Of a DNA stretch of 64,000 nucleotides, positions 1-14,995 are shown piece by piece (position 1 is the first letter of the stretch; each line of letters starts with the position of its first letter). The DNA comes from Petrolisthes cinctipes (lineage: Eukaryota > Arthropoda > Malacostraca > Decapoda > Porcellanidae). The DNA lies in the NCBI GenBank assembly GCA_033782935.1, contig JAWQEG010000491.1, positions 620,001 through 684,000 on the forward strand, in the 5' to 3' direction. A program made the position numbers and the translations under genes. The notes below the pieces were generated by a model. It was not told the origin of the DNA and made no database searches. It saw only the letters and a program-made list of their open reading frames with translations.

Positions 1-2280
1 CATGTTTTGGGCCTGTATTTAAAAAATACTCTAACTCGGAGTAGACATGTACAGATCGCTTTTGGGACCTAAAAGTGTCGAATTTTCGGGTTTTTTGAGC
101 CTGAATTTTAGATATAAACGGGTACAGAAGATGCATGCACATATTGACTTTGGACACCTAAAATATCGATTTTTAGCATGTTTTGAGCCTATATTTTGAA
201 AACATTCTAGCACTGAGTATGCATGTACAGATCGCTTAAGGGACCCAAAAATATGGAATTTTCGGGTATTTTGAGCCTGAATTTGAGATATAAACGGGAA
301 CAGAAGATGCATGCACATATCGACTTTTTGCACCTAAAATATCGATTTTGAGCATGTCTTGGGTTTGTATCTTAAAAAATTCTAGCAAGGAGTAGGCATG
401 TACAGATCGCTTCTGGGACCCAAAAATATCGAATTTTCGGGTTTTTTGAACCTGAATTTGGGATATAGACGGATACAGAAGATGCATGCACATATCGACT
501 TTGGGCACCTAAAATATCGATTTTGAGCATGCTTTGGGCCTGTATTTTGAAAATACTCTAACACGGAGTAGGCATGTAAAGATCACTTCGGGGGCCCAAA
601 AATATCGAATTTTCGGGTGTTTTGAGCCTAAATTTAAGATATAAACGGGTACAGAAGATGCATGCACATTTCGACTTTTTGCACCTAAAATATCAATTTT
701 GAGCATGTTTTGGGTCTGTATCTTGAAAACATTCTAGCAAGAAGTAGGCATGTACAGATTGCTTCTGGGACCCAAAAATATCGAATTTTAGAGTGTTTTG
801 AACCTGAATTTGGGATATAGACGTGTACAGAAGATGCATTCACATATTGACTTTGGGCAGCAAAAATATCGATTTTCAGCATGTTTTAGGGCTGTATCTT
901 GAAAATACTCTAACACGGAGTATGCATGTACACATTGCTTTTGGGACCCAAAAATATCGAATGTTCGGGTGTTTTGAGTCTGAATTTGAGATATAAACGG
1001 ATACAGAAGATGCATGCACATATCGACTTTGGGCACCCAAAATATCGATTTTAAGCATGTTTTGGGCCTGTATTTTAAAAAATACTCTAACACTGAATAG
1101 ACACGTACAGATCGCTTCTGGAACCCAAATAAATCGAATTTTAGGGTGTTCTGAGCCTGAATTAGAGATATGAACGGGTACAGAAGATGATGCACAAATC
1201 AACTTTGGGCACCTTAAATATCGATTTTGAGCATGTTTTGGGCCTGTATTTTGAAAATACTATAGCACGGTGTAGACATGTACAGATCGCTTCTGGGACA
1301 CATAAATATCGATTTTTTGGGTGATTTGAGCCTGAATTTGAGATATAAACGGGTACAGAAGATGCATGCACATATCGACTTTGGGACCCTAAAATATCGA
1401 TTTCGAGCATGTTTTGGGCCTGTATTTTGAAAAAACTATAGCACAGTCTAGACATGCACAGATCGCTTCTGGGACACAAAAATATCGATTTTTTGGGTGT
1501 TTTGAGCCTGAATTTGAGATATAAACGGGTACAGAAGATGCATGCACATATCGACTTTGGCACCCAAAATATCGATTTTTAGTATGTTTTGGCCGTATAA
1601 TTTGAAAATATTCTAGCACTGAGTAGGCATGTACAGATCGCTTCTGGGACAAAAAAATATCGAATTTTCGGGGTTTTTGAGCCAGAATTTTGGATATAAC
1701 CGAGTACAGAGGATGCATGCACATATCGACTTTTTGCACCTAAAATATCGATTTTAAGCATGTTTTGGGTCTGTATCTTGAAAACATTCTAGCAAGGAGT
1801 AGGCATGTACAGGTCGCTTCTGGGACCCAAAAATACCGAATTTTCTGGTGTTTTGAACCTGAATTTGGAATATAGACGTGTACAGAAGATGCATACACAT
1901 ATTGACTTTGGGCACCTAAAATATAGATTTTCAGCATGATTTTGGCCTGTATTTTTAAAATACTCTAACACTGAGTAGACACGTACAGATCGCTTCTGGA
2001 ACCCAAATAAATCGAATTTTAGGGTGTTCTAAGCCTGAATTTGAGATATGAACGGATACTGAAGATGCATGCACATATCGACTTTGGGCACCTAAAATAT
2101 CGATTTTGAGCATGTTTTGGGTCTGTATTTTGAAAATACTCTAACACGGAGTAGGCATGTACAGATCGCTTCTGGGACACAAAAATATCGAATTTGTGGG
2201 TGTTTTGAGCCTGAATTTGAGATATAAACGGGTTCAGAAGATGCATGCACATATCGACTTTGGACACCTAAAATAACGAT

Positions 2281-3430
2281 TTATAGCATGTTTTGAGCCT
2301 GTATTTTAAAAACATTCTAGTACTGAGTAGGCATGTGCAGATCGCTTAAGGGACCCAAAAATATCGAATTTTCTGGTGTTTTGAACCAGAATTAGGGATA
2401 TACACGGGTACAGAAGATGCATACACATATTGACTTTGGGCACATAAAATATCGATTTTCAGCATGTTTTGGGCTTGTATTTTAAAAACACTCTAACACG
2501 GAGTACGCACGTACAGATCGCTTCTGGGACCCAAAAACATTGAATTTTCGGGTGTTTTGAGCCTGAATTTGTGATATAAACGGGTACAGAAGATGCATGC
2601 ACATATCGACTTTGGGCACCCAAAATATCGATTTTGAGCATGTTTTTAGTCTGAATTTTTAAAATACTCTAACACTGAGTAGACATGTACAGATCGCTTC
2701 TGGGACCCAAAAAAATCGAATTTTCGGGTGTTCTGAGCCAGAATTTGAGATATGAACGCGTACAGAAGATGCATGCACATATCGACTTTTTGCACCTAAA
2801 ATATCGATTTTGAGTATGTTTTGGGTCTGTATCATGAAAACTTTCTAGCAAGAAGTAGGCATGTACAGATTGCTTCTGGGACTCAAAAATATCGAATTTT
2901 CGAGTGTTTTGAACCGGAATTAGGGATATAGACGGGTACAGAAGATGCATGCACAAATCGACTTTTCACACCTAAAATATCGATTTTGAGCATGTTTTAA
3001 GCCTGTATTTTAAAAACATTCTAGCACTGAGTAGGCATGTGCAGATCGCTTAAGGGACCCAAAAATATCGAATTTTCTGGTGTTTTGAACCAGAATTAGG
3101 GATATACACGGGTACAGAAGATGCATACACATATTGACTTTGGGCACATAAAATATAGATTTTCAGCATGTTTTGGGACTGTATTTTAAAAACACTCTAA
3201 CACGGAGTACGCACGTACAGATCGCTTCTGGGACCCAAAAACATTGAATTTTTGGGTGTTTTGAGCCTGAATTTGTGATATAAACGGGTACAGAAGATCC
3301 ATGCACATATCGACTTTGGGCACCCAAAATATCGATTTTGAGCATGTTTTGGGCCTGAATTTTAAAAATACTCTAACACTGAGTAGACATGTACAGATCG
3401 CTTCTGGGACCCAAATAAATCGAATTTTCG
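2281..3430. repeat. 704-bp (four-monomer) HOR, two copies
   Basis: Positions 2281-2720 and 2985-3430 share a run of variants including GTGCAGATCGCTTAAGGG, then AACCAGAATTAGGG, then ACATTGAA and a TTTGTGATATAAAC monomer, at 704-bp spacing (4 x 176). A related block follows from about 4390 (spacing 1409, 8 x 176 + 1). The copies differ at scattered bases, so this amplification is older than the 1049-bp HOR near 58 kb. Confidence 0.7.
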
Positions 3431-6400
3431 GGTGTTCTGAGCCAGATATTGAGATATAACCGGGTACAGAGGATGCATGCACATATCGACTTTTTGCACC
3501 TAAAATATCGATTTTGAGCATGTTTTGGGTCTGTTTCTTGAAATTTTTTTAGCAAGGAGTAGGCATGTACAGATCGCTTCTGGGAACCAAATATATATTG
3601 AATTTTCGGGTGTTTTGAGCCTGAATTTGAGATATAAATGGATTCAGAAGATGCATGCACATATCGACTTTGGGCACCTAAAATATCGATTTTGAGCATG
3701 TTTTGGGCCTGTATTTTGAAAATACTCTAACACGGAGTAGGCATGTACAGATCGCTTCTGGGACACAAAAATATCGATTTTTTGGGTGTTTTGAGCCTGA
3801 ATTTGAGATATAAACGGGTTCAGAAGATGCATGCACATATCGACTTTGGACACCTAAAATATCGATTTATAGCATGTTTTGAGCCTGTATTTCAAAAACA
3901 TTCTAGTACTGAGTAGGCATGTGCAGATTGCTTAAGGGACCCAAATATATCGAATTTTCGGAGTTTTGAGCCTGAATTTGAGATATAAACGGGTACAGAA
4001 GATGCATGCACATATCGACTTTTTGCACTTAAAATATCGATTTTGATCATGTTTTGTGTCTGTATCTTGAAAATATTCTAGCAAGGAGTAGGCATGTTCA
4101 GATCGCTTCTGGGACCCAAAAAAATCGAATTTACTGGTGTTTTGAACCTGAATTAGGGATATACACGTGTACAGAAGATGCATACACATTTTGACTTTGG
4201 GCACATAAAATATCGATTTTGAGCATTTTTCGGGCCTTTTTTTTAAAAACACTCTAACACGGAGTGTGCACGTACAGATCGCATCTGGGACCCAAAAATA
4301 TTGAATTTTCGGGTGTTTTAAGCCTGAATTTGAGATATAAACGGGTACAGAAGATGCAGACACATATCGACTTTGGGCAACTAAAATATCGATTTTGAGC
4401 ATGTTTTGGGCCTGTATTTTGAAAATACTCTAACACGGAGTAGGCATGTACAGATCGCTTCTGGGACCCAAAAATATCGAATTTTCTGGTGTTTTGAACC
4501 AGAATTTGGGATATACACGGGTACAGAAGATGCATACACATATTGACTTTGGGCACATAAAATATCGATTTTCAGCATGTTTTGGGCTTGTATTTTAAAA
4601 ACACTCTAACACGGAGTACGCACGTACAGATCGCTTCTGGGACCCAAAAACATTGAATTTTTGGGTGTTTTGAGCCTGAATTTGTGATATAAACGGGTAC
4701 AGATGATGGATGCACATATCGACTTTGGGCACCCAAAATATCGATTTTGAGCATGTTTTGGGCCTGAATTTTTAAAATACTCTAACACTGAGTAGACATG
4801 TACAGATCGCTTCTGGGACCCAAATAAATCGAATTTTCGGGTGTTCTGAGCCAGAATTTGAGATATGAACGGGTACAGAAGATGCACATATCGACTTTGG
4901 GCACCTAAAATATCGATTTTGAGCATGTTTTGGGCCTGTATTTTGAAAATACTATAACACGGTGTAGACATGTACAGATCGCTTCTGGGACACAAAAATA
5001 TCGATTTTTTGGGTGTTTTGAGCCTGAATTTGAGATATAAACGGGTACAGAAGATGCATGCACATATCGACTTTTTGCACCTAAAATATCGATTTTGAGC
5101 ATGTTTTGGGTCTGTATCATGAAAACTTTCTAGCAAGAAGTAGGCATGTACAGATTGCTTCTGGGACTCAAAAATATCGAATTTTCGAGTGTTTTGAACC
5201 TGAATTTGGGATATAGACGGGTACAGAAGATGCATACACATATTGACGTTGGCAGCTAAAATATCGATTTACAGCATGTTTTAGGCCTGTATTTTAAAAT
5301 TACTCTAACACGGAGTATGCATGTACAGATGGCTTTTGGGACCCAAATAAATCGAATTTTCGGTTGTTCTGAGCCTGAATTTGAGATATGAACAGGTACA
5401 GAAGATGCATGCACATATCGACTTCGGGCACCTAAAATATCGATTTTGAGCATGTTTTGGTCCTGTATTTTGAAAATACTCAAACACGGTGTAGACATGT
5501 ACGGATAGCTTCTGGGACACAAAAATATCGAATTTTCTGGTGTTTTGAACCTGAATTAGGGATATACACGTGTACAGAAGATGCATACACATTTTGAATT
5601 TGGGCACATAAAATATCGATTTTGAGCATGTTTCGGGCCTTTTTTTTAAAAACACTCTAACACGGAGTGTGCACGGACAGATCGCATCTGGGGCCCAAAA
5701 ATATTGAATTTTCGGGTGTTTTAAGCCTGAATTTGAGATATAAACGGGTACAGTAGATGCAGACACATATCGACTTTGGGCACCTAAAATATCGATTTTG
5801 AGCATGTTTTGGGCCTGTATTTTGAAAATACTATAACACGGTGTAGACATGTACAGATCGCTTCTGGGACACAAAAATATCGAATTTTTTGGTGTTTTGA
5901 GCCTGAATTTGAGATATAAACGGGTTCAGAAGATCCATGCACATATCGACTTTTGACACATAAAATATCGATTTATAGCATGTTTTGAGCCTGTATTTTA
6001 AAAACATTCTAGTACTGAGTAGGCATGTGCAGATTGCTTAAGGGACCCAAAATTATAGAATTTTCGGAGTTTTGAGACTGAATTTGAGATATAAACGGAT
6101 ACAGAAGATGCATGCACATATCGTCTTTGGGCACCCAAAATATCGATTTTGAGCATGTTTTCAGCCTGTATTTTTAAAATACTCTAACACGGAGTAGACA
6201 CGTACAGATCGCTTCTGGGACCCAAATAAATCGAATTTTCGGTTGTTCTGAGCCTGAATTTGAGATATGAACGGGTACAGAAGATGCATGCACATATCGA
6301 CTTTGGGCACCCAAAATATCGATTTTTAGTATGTTTTGGGCGTATAATTTGAAAATATTCTAGCACTGAGTAGGCATGTACACATCGCTTCTGGGACCCA

Positions 6401-6656
6401 AAAATATCGAATTTTCGGGTGTTTTTAACCAGAAATTGGGATATAACCGGGTACAGAGGATGCATGCACATATCGACTTTTTGCACCTAAAATATCGATT
6501 TTGAGCATGTTTTGGGTCTGTATCTTGAACAAATTCTAGCAAGGAGTAGGCATGTACAGATCGCTTCTGGGACCCAAAATTATCGAATTTTCGGGTGTTT
6601 TGAACCAGAATTTGGGATATAGACGGATACAGAAGATGCATGCACATATCGACTTT

Positions 6657-6832
6657 GGGCACCTAAAATATCGATTTTGAGCATGTTTTGGGCCTGTATT
6701 TTGAAAATACTCTAACACGGAGTAGGCATGTACAGATCGCTTCGGGGACCCAAAAATATCGAATTTTCGGGTGTTTTGAGCCTGAATTTGAGATATAAAC
6801 GGGTACAGAAGATGCATGCACATTTCGACTTT
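6657..6832. repeat. Representative satellite monomer with two 88-bp halves
   Basis: A near-consensus monomer shown in the phase that exposes its internal structure. Half A is 6657-6744 and half B is 6745-6832, each exactly 88 bp and each starting at GGG. Both contain AATATCGA, then GTTTTG.GCCTG, then a GCATG.ACA.ATCG block near the end. Ungapped comparison of the consensus halves gives about 59 identities in 88 (67%), counted by eye. The 176-bp unit is therefore best read as an old duplication of an 88-bp unit whose halves diverged before the dimer was amplified. Confidence 0.85.
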
Positions 6833-9800
6833 TTGCACCGAAAATATCGATTTTGAGCATGTTTTGGGTCTGTATCTTGAAAACTTTCTAGCAAGAAGTA
6901 GGCATGTACAGATTGCTTCTAGGACCCAAAAATATCGAATTTTCGAGTGTTTTGAACCTGAATTTGGGATATAGACGGGTACAGAAGATGCATACACATA
7001 TTGACTTTGGGCAGCTAAAATATCGATTTTCAGCATGTTTTAGGACTGTATTTTGAAAATACTCTAACACGGAGTATGCATGTACACATTGCTTTTGGGA
7101 CCCAAAAATATCGAATATTCGGGTGTTTTGAGTCTGAATTTGAGATATAAACGGGTACAGAAGAAGCATGCACATATAGACTTCGCGCACCCAAAATATC
7201 GATTTTGAGCATATTTTAAGCCTGTATTTTTAAAATACTCTAACACTGAGTAGACACGTACAGATCGCTTCTGGAACCCAAATAAATCGAATTTTAGGGT
7301 GTTCTGAGCCTGAATTTGAGATATGAACGGATACAGAAAATGCATGCACATATCGACTTTGGGCACCTAAAATATCGATTTTGAGCATGTTTTGGGCCTG
7401 TATTTTGAAAAAAACTATAGCACGGTGTAGACATGTACAGATCGCTTCTGGTACACAAAAATATCGATTTTTTGGGTGTTTTGAGCTTGAATTTGAGATA
7501 TAAACGGGTACAGAAGATGCATGCACATATAGACTTTGGCACCCAAAATATCGATTTTTAGTATGTTTTGGGCGTATAATTTGAAAATATTCTAGCACTG
7601 AGTAGGCATGTACAGATCGCTTCTGGGACCCAAAAATATCGAATTTTCGGGGGTTTTGAGCCAGAATTTGGGATATAACCGGGTACAGAGGATGCATGCA
7701 CATATCGACTTTTTGCACCTAAAATATAGATTTTCAGCATGTTTTGGGCCTGTATTTTAAAAAAACTCTAACACGGAGTATGCATGTACAGATCGCTTCT
7801 GGGACACAAAAATATCAATTTTTGGGTGTTTAGAGCCTGAATTTGAAATATAAACGGGTACAGAAGATGCATGCACATATCGATTTTTTGCACCTAAAAT
7901 ATCGATTTTGAGCATGTTTTGGGTCTGTATCATGAAAACTTTCTAGCAAGAAGTAGGCATGTACAGATCGCTTCTGGGACCCAAAAATATCGAATTTTCG
8001 GGGTTTTTGAGCCTGAATTTGGGATATAACCGGGTACAGTGGATGCATGCACATATCGACTTTTTGCACCTAAAATATAGATTTTCAGCATGTTTTGGGC
8101 CTGTATTTTGAAAATACTCTAACACGGAGTATGCATGTACAGATCGCTTCTGGGACACAAAAATATCAATTTTTGGGTGTTTAGAGCCTGAATTTGAGAT
8201 ATAAACGGGTACAGAAGATGCATGCACATATCGACTTTGGGCACCTAAAATATCGATTTTTAGCATGTTTTGGGCCTGTATTATAAAAGTACTCTAACAC
8301 GGAGTAGACATGTACAGATCGCTTTTGGGACCCAAAAATATCGAATTTTCGGGTGTTTTGAGCCTGAATTTGAGATATAAACGGGTACAGAATATGCATG
8401 CACATATCGACTTTGGGCACCTAAAATATCGATTTTTAGTATGTTTTGGGCCTGTATTTTAAAAATACTTAAACACGGAGTAGACCTGTACAGATCGCTT
8501 CTGGGACCCAAAAATATCGAATTTTCGGGTGTTTTGAGCTTGAAATTGAGAAATAAACGGGTACAGAAGATGCATGCACATATCGACTTTATGCACTTAA
8601 AATATCGATTTTGAGCATGTTTTGGGATTTGTGTCTTGAAAATACTCAAACACGGTGTAGACATGTACAGATCGCTTCTGGGACACAAACATATCGATTT
8701 TTTGGGTGTTTTGAGCCTGAATTTGAGATATAAACGGGTACAGAAGATGAATGCACATATCGACTTTGGCACCCAAAATATCGATTTTTAGTATGTTTTG
8801 GGCGTATAATTTGAAAATATTCTAGCACTGAGTAGGCATGTACAGATCGCTTCTGGGACCCAAATAAATCGAATTTTCGGGTGTTCTGAGCCTGAATTTG
8901 AGATATGAACGGGTACAGAAGATGCATGCACATATTGACTTTGGGCACCTAAAATATCGATTTTAAGCATGTTTTGGGCCTATATTTTGAAAATACTCTA
9001 ACATGGTGTAGACACGTACAGATCGCTTCTGGGACACAAAAATATCGATTTTTTGGGTGTTTTGAGCCTGAATTTGAGATATAAACGGGTACAGAAGATG
9101 CATGCACATATCGACTTTGGCACCCAAAATATCGATTTTTAGTATGTTTTGTGCGTATAATTTGAAAATATTCTAGCACTGAGTAGGCATGTACAGATCG
9201 CTTCTGGGACCCAAAAATATCGAATTTTCTGGTGTTATGAACCAGAATTAGGGATATACACGGGTACAGAAGATGCATACACATATTGACTTTGGGCACA
9301 TAAAATATCGATTTTCAGCATGTTTTGGGCCTGTATTTTAAAAACACTCTATCACGGAGTATGCACGTACAGATCGCTTCTGGGACCCGATAACATTGAA
9401 TTTTCGGATGTTTTAAGCCTGAATTTGAGATATAAACGGGTACAGAAGATGCATGCACATATCGACTTTGGGCACCTAAAATATCGATTTTGAGCATCTT
9501 TTGGGCCTGTATTATGAAAATACTCAAATACGGTGTAGACATGTACAGATCGCTTCTGGGACACAAAAATTTCGAATTTTCGGGGGTTTTGAGCCAGAAT
9601 TTGGGATATAACCGGGTACAGAAGATGCATGCACATATCGACTTTTTGCACCTAAAATATCGATTTTGAGCATGTTTTGGGTCTGTATCTTGAAAACATT
9701 CTAGCTAGGAGTAGGCATGTACAGATCGCTCCTGGGACCAAAAAAAAACGAATTTTCTGGTGTTTTGAGCCTGAATTTGAGATATAAACGGATACAGAAG

Positions 9801-12800
9801 ATGCATGCACATATCGACTTTGGGCACCTAAAATATCGATTACGAGCATGTTTTGGGCCTGTATTTTAAAAACATTCTAGCACTGAGTATGCATGTGCAG
9901 ATTGCTTAAGGGACCCAAAAATATCGAATTTTCGGAGTTTTGAGCCTGAATTTGAGATATCAACGGGTACAGAAGATGCATGCACATATCGACTCTTTGT
10001 ACTTAAAATATCGATTTTGAGCATGTTTTGGGCCTGTATTTTAAAAACACTCTAACACGGAGTATGCACGTACAGATCACTTCTGGGACCCAAAAATATT
10101 GAATTTTCGGGTGTTTTGAGCCTGAATTTGAGATATAAACGGGTACAGAAGATGCATGCACATATCGACTTTGGGCACCTAAAATATCGATTTTTATTAT
10201 GTTTTGGGACTGTATTTTTAAAATACTCTAACACGGAGTAGACATGTACAGGTCGCTTTTGGGACCCAAAAATATCGAATTTTCGGGTGTTTTGAGCCTG
10301 AATTTGAGATATAAACGTGTACAGAAAAATGCATGCACATATCGACTTTTTGCACTTAAAATATCGATTTTGAGCATGTTTTGGGTCTGTATCTTGAAAA
10401 TACTCAAACACGGTGTAGACATGTTCAGATCGCTTTTGGGACCCAAAAATATCGAATTTTCGGGGGTTTTGAGCCAGAATTTGGGATGTAACCGGGTACA
10501 GAGGATGCATGCACATATCGACTTTGGGCACCTAAAATATCGATTTTGAGCATGTTTTGGGTCTGTATCTTGAAAACATTCTAGCAAGGAGTAGGCATGT
10601 ACAGATCGCTTCTGGGACCCAAAGATATCGAATTTTTGGGTTCTTTGAACCTGAATCTATGATATAGACGGGTACAGAAGATGCATAGACATATTGACTT
10701 TGGGCACCTAAAATATCGATTTTCAGCATGTTTTGGGCATGTATTTTGAAAATACTTTAACACGGAGTAGGCATGTACAGATCGCTTCTGGGACCCAAAA
10801 ATATTGAATTTTCTTGTGTTTTGAGCCTGAATTTGAGATATAAACGGATACAGAAGATGCATTCACATATCGACTTTGGGCACCTAAAGTATAGATTTTG
10901 AGCATGTTTTGGGCCTTTATTTTGAAAATACTCAAACACGGAGTAGGCATGTACAGATCGCTTCTGGGACACAAAAATATCGATTTTTTGAGTGTTTTGA
11001 GCCTGAATTTGAGATATAACCGGGTACAAAAGTTGAATGCACATATCGACTTTGGGCACCTAAAATATAGATTTTCAGCATTTTTTGAGCCTGTATTTTG
11101 AAAATACTTTAACACGGAGAAGGCATGTACAGATCGCTTGTGGGACCCAAAAATATCGAATTTTCGAATGTTTTGAACCTGAATTTGGGATATAGACGGG
11201 TACAGAAGATGCATACACATATTGACTTTGTGCAGCTAAAATATCGATTTTCAGCATGTTTTAGGCTTATATTTTGAAAATACTCTGACACGGAGTATGC
11301 ATGTACAGATGGCTTTTGGGACCCAAAAATATCGAATATTCGGGTGTTTTGAGTCTTAATTTGAGATATAAACGGGTACAGAAGATGCATGCACATATCG
11401 ACTTTAGGCACCCAATATATCGATTTTGAGCATGTTCTGAGCCTATATTTTGAAAACATTCTAGCACTGAGTAGGCATGTACAGATCGCTTCTGGGACCC
11501 AAAATATTGAATTTTCGGGAGTTTTGAGCCTGAATTTGAGATATAACCGGGTACAGAGAATGCATACACATATTGACTTTGTGCACCTAAAATATTAATT
11601 TTTTAGCATGTTTTTGGCCTGTACTTTAAAAACACTCTAACACGGAGTATGCATATACAGATCGCTTCTGGGACCCAAAAATATCGAATTTTCGGAGTTT
11701 TGAGCCTGAATTTGAGATATAAACGGGTACAGAAGATGCATGCACATATCGACTTTTTGCTCTTAATTAAAATATCGATTTTGAACATGTTTTTGGTCTG
11801 TATCTTGAAAACATTCTAGCAAGGAGTAGGCATGTACATATCGCTTCAGGGACCCAAAAATATCGAATTTTCGGGTGTTTTGAGCCTGAATTTGAGATAT
11901 AAACGGGAACAGAAGATGCATGCACATATCGACTTTTTCCACCTAAAATATCGATTTTGAGCATATTTTTGGTCTGTATCTTGAAAACATTCTAGCAAAG
12001 AGTAGGCATGTACAGATCGCTTCTGGGACCCAAAAATACCGAATTTTCTGGAGTTTTGAACCTGAATTTGAGATATAGACGGGTACAGAAGATGCATACA
12101 CATATTGACTTTTGGCACCTAAAATATAGATTTTTAGCATGTTTTAAGCCTGTATTTTAAAAATACTTTAACACGGAGAAGGCATGTACAGATCGCTTCT
12201 GGGACCCAAAAATATCGAATTTTCGGGTGTTTTGAACCTGAATTTGGGATATAGATGGGTACAGAAGATGAATACACATATTGACTTTGGGCACCTAAAA
12301 TATAGATTTTCAGCATGTTTTGGGCCTGTATTTTGAAAATACTTTAACACGAAATAGGCATGTACAGATCGCTTCTGGGACCCAAAAATATCGAATTTTC
12401 GGGTGTTTTGAGCCTGAATTTGAGATATAAACGGGTACAGAAGATGCATGCACATATCGACTTTGGACACCTAAAATATCGATTTATAGCATGTTTTAAG
12501 CCTCTATTTTAAAAACATTCTAGCACTGAGTAGGCATGTGCAGATTGCTTAAGGGACCCAAAGATATCGAATTTTCGGAGTTTTGAGCCTGAATTTGAGA
12601 TATAAACGGGTACAGAAGATGCATGCACATATCGACTTTTTGCACTTAAAATATCGATTTTGACCATGTTTTGGGTCTGTATCTTGAAAACATTCTAGCA
12701 AGGAGTAGGCATGTACAGATCGCTTCTGGGACCCAAAAATATCGAATTTTCTGGTGTTTTGAACCATAATTAGGGATATACACGGGTACAGAAGATGCAT

Positions 12801-13059
12801 ACACATATTGACTTTGGGCACATAAAATATCGATTTTCAGCATGTTTTGGGCCTGTAAGTTAAAAACACTCTAACACGGAGTATGCACGTACAGATCGCT
12901 TCTGGGACACAAAAATATCGATTTTTTGGGTGTTTTGAGCCTGAATTTGAGATATAAACGGGTACAGAAGATGCATGCACATATCGACTTTGGCACCCAA
13001 AATATCGATTTTTAGTTTGTTTTGGGCGTATAATTTGAAAATATTCTAGCACTGAGTAG

Positions 13060-13780
13060 GCATGTACAGATCGCTTCTGGGACCCAAAAATATTAAATTT
13101 TCGGGTGTTTTGAGCCTAAATTTGAGATATAACCGGGTACAGAGAATGCATACACATATTGACTTTGTGCACCTAAAATATCAATTTTCAGCATGTTTTA
13201 GGCCTGTATTTTAAAAACACTCTAACACGGAGTATGCATGTACAGATCGCTTCTGGGACCCAAAAAAATCGAATTTTCGAGTGTTTTTGAACCTGAATTT
13301 GGGATATAGACTGGTACAGAAGATGCATACACATATTGACTTTGGGCAGCTAAAATATCGATTTACAGCATGTTTTAAACCTGTATTTTGAACATACTCT
13401 AACACGGAGTATGCATGTACAGATCGCTTAAGGGACCCAAAAATATGGAATTTTCGGGTGTTTTGAGCTTGAATTTGAGATATAAACGGGTACAGAAGAT
13501 GCATGCACATATCGACTTTGGGCACCTAAAATATCGATTTTGATCATGTTTTGGGTCTGTATCTTGAAAAAATTCTTACAAGAAGTAGGCATGTACAGAT
13601 CGCTTCTCGGACCCAAAAATATCGAATTTACGGAGTTTTGAGCCTGAATTTGAGATATAAACGGGTACAGAAGATGCATGCACATACCGACTTTTTGAAC
13701 TTAAAATTTCGATTTTGAGCATGTTTTGGGTCTGTATCTTGAAAACATTCTAGCAAGGAGTAGGCATGTACAGATCGCTT
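13060..13780. repeat. HOR segment, copy 1 (paired with 14996-15715)
   Basis: About four monomers that recur at a spacing of 1935-1936 bp (11 monomers). Shared markers are ACAGAGAATGCATACAC, the TTTTGAACATACTC variant, the ATATGGAATTTTCGG monomer and CATACCGACTTTTT. The match fades after about 13780, where the next monomers differ in type. Confidence 0.65.
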
Positions 13781-14995
13781 CTGGGACCCAAACATATCGA
13801 ATTTTCTGTTGTTTTGAACCAGAATTAGGGATATACACGGGTACAGAAGATGCATACACATATTGACTTTGGTCACATAAAATATCGATTTTCAGCATGT
13901 TTTGGGCCTGTATTTTAAAAACACTCTAACACGGAGTATGCACGTACAGATCGCTTCTGGGACCCAAAAACATTGAATTTTCGATTGTTTTGAGCATGAA
14001 TCTGAGATATAAACGGGCACAGAAGATGAATGCACATATCGACTTTGGGCACCTAAAATTTCGATTTTGAGCATCTTTTGGGCCTGTATTTTGAAAATAC
14101 TCAAACACGGTGTAGACATGTACAGATCGCTTCTGGGACACAAAAATATCGATTTTTTGGGTGTTTTGAGCCTGAATTTGAGATATAAACGGGTACAGAA
14201 GATGCATGCACATATCGACTTTGGCACCCAAAATATCGATTTTTAGTATGTTTTGGGCGTATAATTTGAAAATATTCTAGCACTGAGTAGGCATGTACAG
14301 ATCGCTTCTGGGACCCAAAAATATCGAATTTTCGGGTGTTTTGAGCCTGAATTTGAGATATAAACGGGTAAAGAAAATGCATGCACACATCGACTTTTTG
14401 CACATAAAATATCGATTTTTAGCATGTTTTGGGACTGTATCTTAAAAACATTCTAGCAAGAAGTAGGCATGTACAGATTGCTTCTGGGACCCAAAAATAT
14501 CGAATTTTCGAATGTTTTGAACCTGAATTTGGGATATAGACGGGTACAGAAGATGCATACACATATTGACTTTAGGCAGCTAAAATATCGATTTTCAGCA
14601 TTTTTTAGGCTTGTATTTTGAAAATACTCTAACACGGAGTATGCATGTGCAGATGGTTTTTGGGACCCAAAAATATCGATTATTCGGGTGTTTTGAGTCT
14701 GAATTTATGATATAAACGGGTACAGAATATGCATGCACTTATCGACTTTGGGCACCCAATATATCGATTTTGAGCATGTTTTGGGCCTGTATTTTTAAAA
14801 TACTCTAACACGGAGTAGACACGTACAGATCGCTTCTGGGACACAAAAATATCGAATTTTTGGGTGTTTTGAGCCTGAATTTGAGATATAAACGGGTACA
14901 TAAGATGCATGCACATATCGACTTTGGGCACCCAAAATATCGATTTTGAGCATGTTCTGAGCCTATATATTGAACACATTCTAGCACTGAGTAGG

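Noticed and set aside
4606..5241. Long minus-strand open frames in the satellite (for example 211 codons here, 217 at 37716-38369, 226 at 44778-45458)
   Set aside because: They are reading-frame by-products of a tandem repeat with few minus-strand stops. They overlap one another in several frames, shift frame at every 176-bp monomer, and match no known protein family.
6740..6775. CENP-B-box-like sequence on the minus strand (ATTCGATATTTTTGGGT in the consensus)
   Set aside because: It matches 7 of the 9 essential box positions (TTCG and GGG) but misses the central A and the C. In an AT-rich repeat this is weak evidence, and no CENP-B homologue is known for the unidentified host.
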